From positions 161,777,465 through 161,841,464 of the forward strand of contig CP136068.1 in assembly GCA_032622095.1 (NCBI GenBank): DNA of 64,000 bases, written 5' to 3'. Shown piece by piece: positions 59,273-64,000 of this stretch. Each line of letters begins with the position of its first letter. The first letter of the stretch is position 1. Below the pieces are notes generated by a model. The model had not been told where the DNA came from and made no database searches. It saw nothing but the letters and a program-made list of their open reading frames with translations. A program made the translations under genes and the position numbers. Source of the stretch: Siphonodentalium dalli (taxonomy: Eukaryota; Mollusca; Scaphopoda; Gadilida; Siphonodentaliidae).

Positions 59273-59752
59273 CCCTTTACCAACAAACCGGCCAAAAACC
59301 GGCCAAATAAAGCTTCAACAGCCTAAAATATCTTCGGTCTGTCTCAATAGAACCATACAAATATGGATATCATTGGAACCGGCTCCTTGACCACATTGTG
59401 ATAGTTACAGTTATGCCCTGTGCCAATGCATTCTCTTATATATGCGAGTCGACCATAGGTCGCCTCGCATATATAAGAGAATGCATTGGCCTAATAAAAA
59501 TCTTTTTTTTAACACTTTTTACCATTTTTTCTTACATTCTTTAACAATTTATAATTTGTAATGTCTTAAGCCAATGCATTCTCTTATATATGCGAGGCGA
59601 CCTACCCTAGAGGTATACACTAATATGTATTCAATGGCTGGGATTCCGTTGAATACATGTGACTCACGTCAATGGGTGTGGAATAAAATGGGATTTATAT
59701 GTGATATGGTCGACTCGCATATATAAGAGAATGCATTGGCACAGGGCCGCCC
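59273..59752. mobile_element. Type B palindrome element (copy 5) with internal insertion
   Basis: Left TTAA (59269-59272) and CCCTTTACCAACA end are present, as is the first palindrome (59421-59490). The second palindrome (starting 59571) is split at its centre by about 102 bp (59605-59706), flanked by TA on both sides. The right CCCTTT terminus is absent: sequence departs after GGCACAGGGCC. Confidence 0.85.
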
Positions 59753-59769
59753 CTCGGATACCTCAAACT

Positions 59770-60010
59770 TTTTTGACATGTCCAACATGACACCCACATA
59801 AGGGTTGGGAAATGTTACCTCATGACCATTTCAGTCCAACAGTTTTATCAAAAGTAGAAAAATATGCTGCTCTTAGTCTAAAATAACATATTTCCCACAA
59901 ATTAATATTACTGATTGAAAATTCAAACAATGAGAACAATTACAACCTATGTTTGGTGTAAATGTATGTAAACTTATGTTGTGTTAGGTATGATATATAT
60001 ATATATTGAC
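59770..60010. repeat. Dispersed repeat E, diverged copy
   Basis: Retains CATGACACCCACATAAGGGTTGG, TGACCATTTCAGTCCAACAG and GTTGTGTTAGGTATG in the order seen at 21722-21930. It is followed by (AT)n and a G run at 60021-60036. Confidence 0.65.
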
Positions 60011-60404
60011 GAAAGTTTGGGTGGGGGGGGGGGGGGAGAGACACCGTCCCGAGCGGACCACGTAACTACCTAAGTGTCCAGATGCATCTTTTTCCAGAAT
60101 TTCCTTTTCTTTGTGAAATTTGGTAAAAGCGATTACTTTCTAAATGAAAATATTCATTAAATTTTACGAATCAATTAATAATTAAGTGTCCTCTCATGAT
60201 CTTGATAATATGATATCAATGGATATATGAATTACACTTTTGAAAAAAATATATTATATTTCTTGTTAACTGAAAACTGAGAAATTTTAAATATTCGTCA
60301 TGCCATAACAGTTAATTAAATGAGGTTATAATATCCAATGGTTTATATATATTGTGTCATTCAAAATGGTTCACTTAACCTCCCTCCTAATCCGTTTGTA
60401 TTGG

Positions 60405-60890
60405 TTTTGGCGAAAACACTGTGCCAATAATTCTCTTATATATGCGAGTCGACATATAGTCGCCTCGAATATATAAGAGAATGCATTGGCCTAACAATTT
60501 TTTTTCATTTCTTATAAATTTTTCTAACATTCTTCAACAATTTTTATAATTTTTTTTATAATGTTATCTTACATTCTACAAACATTTTTATAATTTTGTT
60601 CTTATATTCTTTAACAATTTTATCATTTATTTTTATCATTTTTTTCTTACATGCTTTAACAATTTTATAAATTTTTCTATAAATTTTTCTTACATTCTTT
60701 AACAATTTTTATCATTTTTTAACATTATTTCTTACATTATTTAACAATTTTTTATTATTTGTTTTTCTATTTTCTTACATTTTTTAACAATTATAAAAAA
60801 ATAATATAATATTTTTTTAGGCCAATGCACTTTCGTATATACATGTATGGTGACCCGACTATATAAGGGAATGCACTCGCACAGGGTTTT
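60405..60890. mobile_element. Type D palindrome element (copy 3)
   Basis: Begins TTGGCGAAAACACTGTGCC with a slightly damaged palindrome (60422-60491, lacking TGC in one arm). Then comes a long AT-rich loop of TTCTTACATTCTTTAACAA words and a strongly decayed second palindrome (60822-60886). No CCCTTT end is visible. Confidence 0.7.
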
Positions 60891-60966
60891 AATAGAGACG
60901 GTCGTTTAAATTCGATATCAGACAACTGCGGTATGCTTCATGTTTGACATCACAAACGCAGTCCCA

Positions 60967-61426
60967 TATAGGTTACACTGGTGTAAATAAGGTTCCGAGT
61001 GACATCTAGCGGATGCGGGAGGAATATATAGGAGAGAATAAAATAGACACTGGGCCCTGATTGGTCAATAGCCTTGTGTGCTTTTCACATAAAAAAATCA
61101 TCACACCTCTTCCCTATGATTTCCCATAGGTAAAATAACCATTGGCACAGGAATTAACCCTTTGTAGTGAATTTTGAATTTTTTGGTGTGGTCTAAAATA
61201 TGACTGTATTTTTTTATGCGGTTCTGACACTAGTTACGAAAACATAAGATTTAAAGGCGAATTCCCTGCTAGACAGACATGATTTTTTTGTGTAAAAAGT
61301 TTCCCAAAATGTCAATTTTTCAGATTTAAAGAAAATTTTGGACCCAACATTTATATTGCCAACACTATACGCTAAAACGTTAGCACTGAGGCCTATGGAA
61401 AACATTTACACCAGTGTAACCTATAG
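60967..61426. mobile_element. MITE with perfect 22-bp terminal inverted repeats
   Basis: TATAGGTTACACTGGTGT... at 60967-60988 is perfectly mirrored at 61405-61426. The internal 415 bp have no significant ORF. No clear target duplication beyond a possible TA. Confidence 0.8.
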
Positions 61427-61559
61427 CCACACACCTGGGAGGCCAAACTCCATACAGCGCCCTCTACGTTATCACTGCGTATCTCAGCGAAGCGATGGGA
61501 GATAACTCTGCCTGAAGTTTGCTGGGAGGCAGACCGATTAACTATACCACGCGCTATAT

Positions 61560-62217
61560 CCCGTCTACGATGTTGGAATTCTTTGCCAACGCGCTTATAA
61601 TTTCGATCTGTTCAAATAGGTCACCCACTGACCCACATCGCTACCATTGTAACAATGGGTTGTGACAAGGAAGCGAGTTAGCCCACACACAGTACTCTTT
61701 AATTTCAAGTGGCGCTGAGTGGATTCGAGATAAAGCGGGCCACAGAACCACATGAATGGCGGTCTAACAGATCGCGGTATAGAGCCTTGCAGCGCGATAA
61801 TTTGTCATTGTTGCGCGCTTAATGTGTCACCAGTCACCTCCTTGATGCATCAAGGACACATATAAATATACATAGACTTGAAAAGACTTTGTGTGGCCGA
61901 CATTTAATCTTGGCATATTTTATAGTAGCTGATCAGTGTTGGGAGTTGCTTGATAACGTTAAGGTTGTTCGGGTATATCACCCAAAGGATTTAAGACCAT
62001 TCGTGTATGATATATACGCTCGTGGGAGTTTGTAATCACGGGTCCTTCCAGTCATTGGGTGAGTTTTGATTTCATTTAAACATATTATATTTGTATAATA
62101 TATTACAAAGGATGTGGGCTTGGAAGAGAAGTTCCTCTCACTTACACGAACCTCCACTGCCCACAAGAACAGTATGTATAAATATGTATAACAATGTGTT
62201 GCAACACGAATACTTAA
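61560..62217. other. Dispersed repeat F copy and gene-free sequence
   Basis: 61560-61750 is a third copy of repeat F. From 61750 to 62213 no gene or repeat is identified. Confidence 0.5.
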
Positions 62218-62552
62218 CCCTTTACCCAACAGAAGGGCCCTGTGCCAATGCATTCTCTTATATATGCGAATGCATTGGCTTAACACATTAAAAATTATAA
62301 AATTGTAAAAAGTGTTAAAAAAGATTTTTTTTCGGCCAATGCATTCTCTTATATATGCGAGGCGACCTATGGTCGACTCGCATATATAAGAGAATGCATT
62401 GGCACATGGCATAACTGTAAATATCACAATGTGGTCAAGGAGCCGGTTCCAATGATATCCATATTTGTATGGTTCTATTGAGACAGACCGAATATATTTT
62501 AGGCTGTTGAAGCTTTATTTGGCCGGTTTTGGCCGGTTTGTTGGGTAAAGGG
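62218..62552. mobile_element. Type B palindrome element (copy 6) with a collapsed hairpin
   Basis: TTAA flanks both ends (62214-62217 and 62553-62556), with CCCTTTACCCAACA and TGTTGGGTAAAGGG termini. The first palindrome (62240-62280) has lost its centre, joining TATATATGCG directly to AATGCATTGGC. The second (62335-62404) is intact. The loop is also shortened. Confidence 0.9.
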
Positions 62553-62589
62553 TTAAAGCCACTTGACGGTTTGCGCACCTCAATAATAT

Positions 62590-63008
62590 TGAATTGGTCG
62601 TTGTCGTATAGTTTCGAGCAAAAAAAACCCCAGGATCTCTCAAACGTGCAAAAAGTCACACAGGATGTCCCAAAACGTGCAAAAATCTCAAAGTCTCACA
62701 AAACAACGGGAATTTAGAGCAGTCGTCTGCTATATATGTCATATATTTATTAATATTATTATAATAATTATTTGTTTGTGATCGGAGTGAAATATCAACG
62801 GAATTTAAATGGGCGTATATATCGCCCGCTTTGAGTCTGACTGGCAGCGCATTTCTTATTTAATAAATAGCAGACGACAAATGTAAATTCCCGTTGTTTT
62901 GTGAGACTTTGAGATCCTGAGTGTCTTTTTGCATGTTTGAGAGATCCTGGGTGTCTTTTTGCATATTTGAGAGATTCTGGGTGTCTTTTTGCGACAATAA
63001 CCAATTCA
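62590..63008. mobile_element. Inverted-repeat element with 150-bp arms
   Basis: TGAATTGGTCGTTGTCG (62590) is mirrored by CGACAATAACCAATTCA (ending 63008). Further in, CTCACAAAACAACGGGAATT pairs with its complement at 62888-62907, and GTCGTCTGC with GCAGACGAC. The right arm contains three 30-bp direct units with GAGATCCTGGGTGTCTTTTT; the left arm has two diverged ones. A minus-strand 69-codon frame here is a repeat artefact. Confidence 0.8.
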
Positions 63009-63129
63009 GCCCAAATACTGTCCGCTTTTAAATTGTTTGCGGTATCGAAATAGGTATATACATACTAACTACCTTTCTACGAGCAGTATATGTCCCATCA
63101 AGACGGATTGAAGACATAATACAGTCTGA

Positions 63130-63624
63130 GGGTCAATCCACACCGGGCGCGAGCGCGCGATTTTCACGGCCGTTTTCTGTCGTCCGTAGCGGTTCAAAGC
63201 GCGCGATTTTTGTATTCACACCGAAAGCGACTGGATCGCTTCGTCGTGCGCGATGGTTTGGGTAGATAATCGTTTGAGTGCATCATTTACAGGCTGGTCA
63301 CAAATGCAATGTGTATGGACATTTTATTCAGAATTTGCTAAAGTCCTCCACCACCTTTGTTATCGCGACGGCGAATGAATGTGTCGCCTTCAAATAGAAG
63401 GAATGCGCGCGTACAAATATCCTATTTGACAGCGACCCAACTATCCCGCTCGTTTGTCACAGAGCGAGAAATCGACGAAGCATAACATCACTGCTGTGAC
63501 CGCCTCGACGTGGTCAGCGATTCAGTCGCTTGCGGTGCGAATATAAAAATCGCGCGCTTAGAACTGCTACGGACGACAGAAAACGGCCGTTATAATCACA
63601 CGCTCGCGTCCGGTGTGGATTGAC
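63130..63624. mobile_element. GC-rich inverted-repeat MITE (copy 1, complete)
   Basis: The left end GGGTCAATCCACACCGGGCG continues with AACGGCCGTTTTCTGTCGTC-like and GCGCGCGATTTTT segments. These are mirrored at 63535-63624, ending GGTGTGGATTGAC. Arms are about 110 bp and much richer in CpG than the surroundings. The interior has no ORF. Confidence 0.85.
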
Positions 63625-63629
63625 ATTAA

Positions 63630-63849
63630 GGGTCAATCCACACCGGGCGCGAGCGCGCGAGTTTTACGGCCGTTTGCTGTCGTCCGTAGCGGTTCAAAGC
63701 GCGCGATTTTTATTTTCACACCGAAAGCGACTTGATCGCTTCGTCGCGCGCGATGGTTTGGGTAGATAATCGTTTGAGTGCATAAATTACAGGCAGTTCA
63801 AAAATACTATGTACATGTATATGGACATTTTAATCAGAATTTGCTAAAC
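63630..63849. mobile_element. GC-rich inverted-repeat MITE (copy 2, truncated)
   Basis: Repeats the left half of copy 1 in the same orientation, from GGGTCAATCCACACCGGGCG to TTTAATCAGAATTTGCTAAA. It then switches to unrelated sequence at 63850. The two copies are separated by only about 5 bp (ATTAA). Confidence 0.9.
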
Positions 63850-64000
63850 ATATGTCAAGTGGAATAGTGCACGGGCTTCCTAAATTCTCAAAGAAATTGC
63901 GTTTAATTGAATTTAATTCTATAATTCCGGTTTGTGAGTTTTTTTTTATCGGGGGTGGGGGAATTGTGCGCGAAGTGACTTCACAAGCTTGGAATAGATT
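63850..64000. other. Unannotated right edge
   Basis: Nothing recognised in the last 150 bases. Confidence 0.4.

Noticed and set aside
58884-59390. 168-codon ORF
   Set aside because: Spans two dispersed-repeat units and enters the next transposable element; no conserved domain.
59605-59706. Insert beginning CCCTAG as a piggyBac element
   Set aside because: Flanked by TA, not TTAA, and with no inverted right end.

Overview
This is a gene-poor piece of animal nuclear DNA, packed with repeats. It is AT-rich, contains tRNA-derived SINE-like, foldback, TTAA-flanked and hAT-like elements plus a decayed FLYWCH/MULE transposase with a plausible GT-AG intron, and has no bacterial-style operons, Shine-Dalgarno sites or long conventional ORFs. 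The mix fits a marine invertebrate (mollusc or another lophotrochozoan is my weak guess), but I cannot name the species. I found no intact host gene, tRNA, rRNA or CRISPR array.

Layout. 1-6.0 kb: unique AT-rich DNA with a TTCTCACGTGAGAA-rich foldback-like cluster, a SINE-like element and the first member of a palindrome-bearing family. 6.07-9.52 kb: a foldback element whose arms are built from 33-43 bp tandem repeats. 12.56-17.28 kb: a second, larger foldback carrying a nested TTAA-flanked MITE. 17.6-19.4 kb: an ancient, decayed array of about 130-bp units. 21-24.2 kb: 27/46-bp tandem repeats, then three copies of a TTAA/CCCTTT palindrome element, two of them in a direct 870-bp tandem duplication. 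24.8-25.4 kb: a hAT-like MITE with long flanking direct repeats. 25.9-27.3 kb: the broken FLYWCH/MULE transposase gene, the only clear protein relic in the window.

28-41 kb: more palindrome elements, several independent inverted-repeat elements, and one half of a 580-bp dispersed repeat whose other copy lies inverted at 11.6-12.2 kb. 41.305-54.195 kb: a 12.9-kb array of about 537 copies of a 24-bp unit. Because 24 is divisible by three and the unit has a stop in only one of its six frames, the array yields ORFs of up to 1278 codons on both strands. I read these as by-products of the repeat, not genes. 54.2-64 kb: more inverted-repeat elements, decayed tandem repeats and a GC-rich terminal-inverted-repeat family at the right edge.

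The most unusual theme is a shared core module: two near-perfect 69-bp palindromes, mutually inverted and bounded by CCCTGTGCC...GGCACAGGG. It occurs within at least three kinds of outer element (about 24 palindromes or remnants). Some copies show rearrangements exactly at the hairpin centres.
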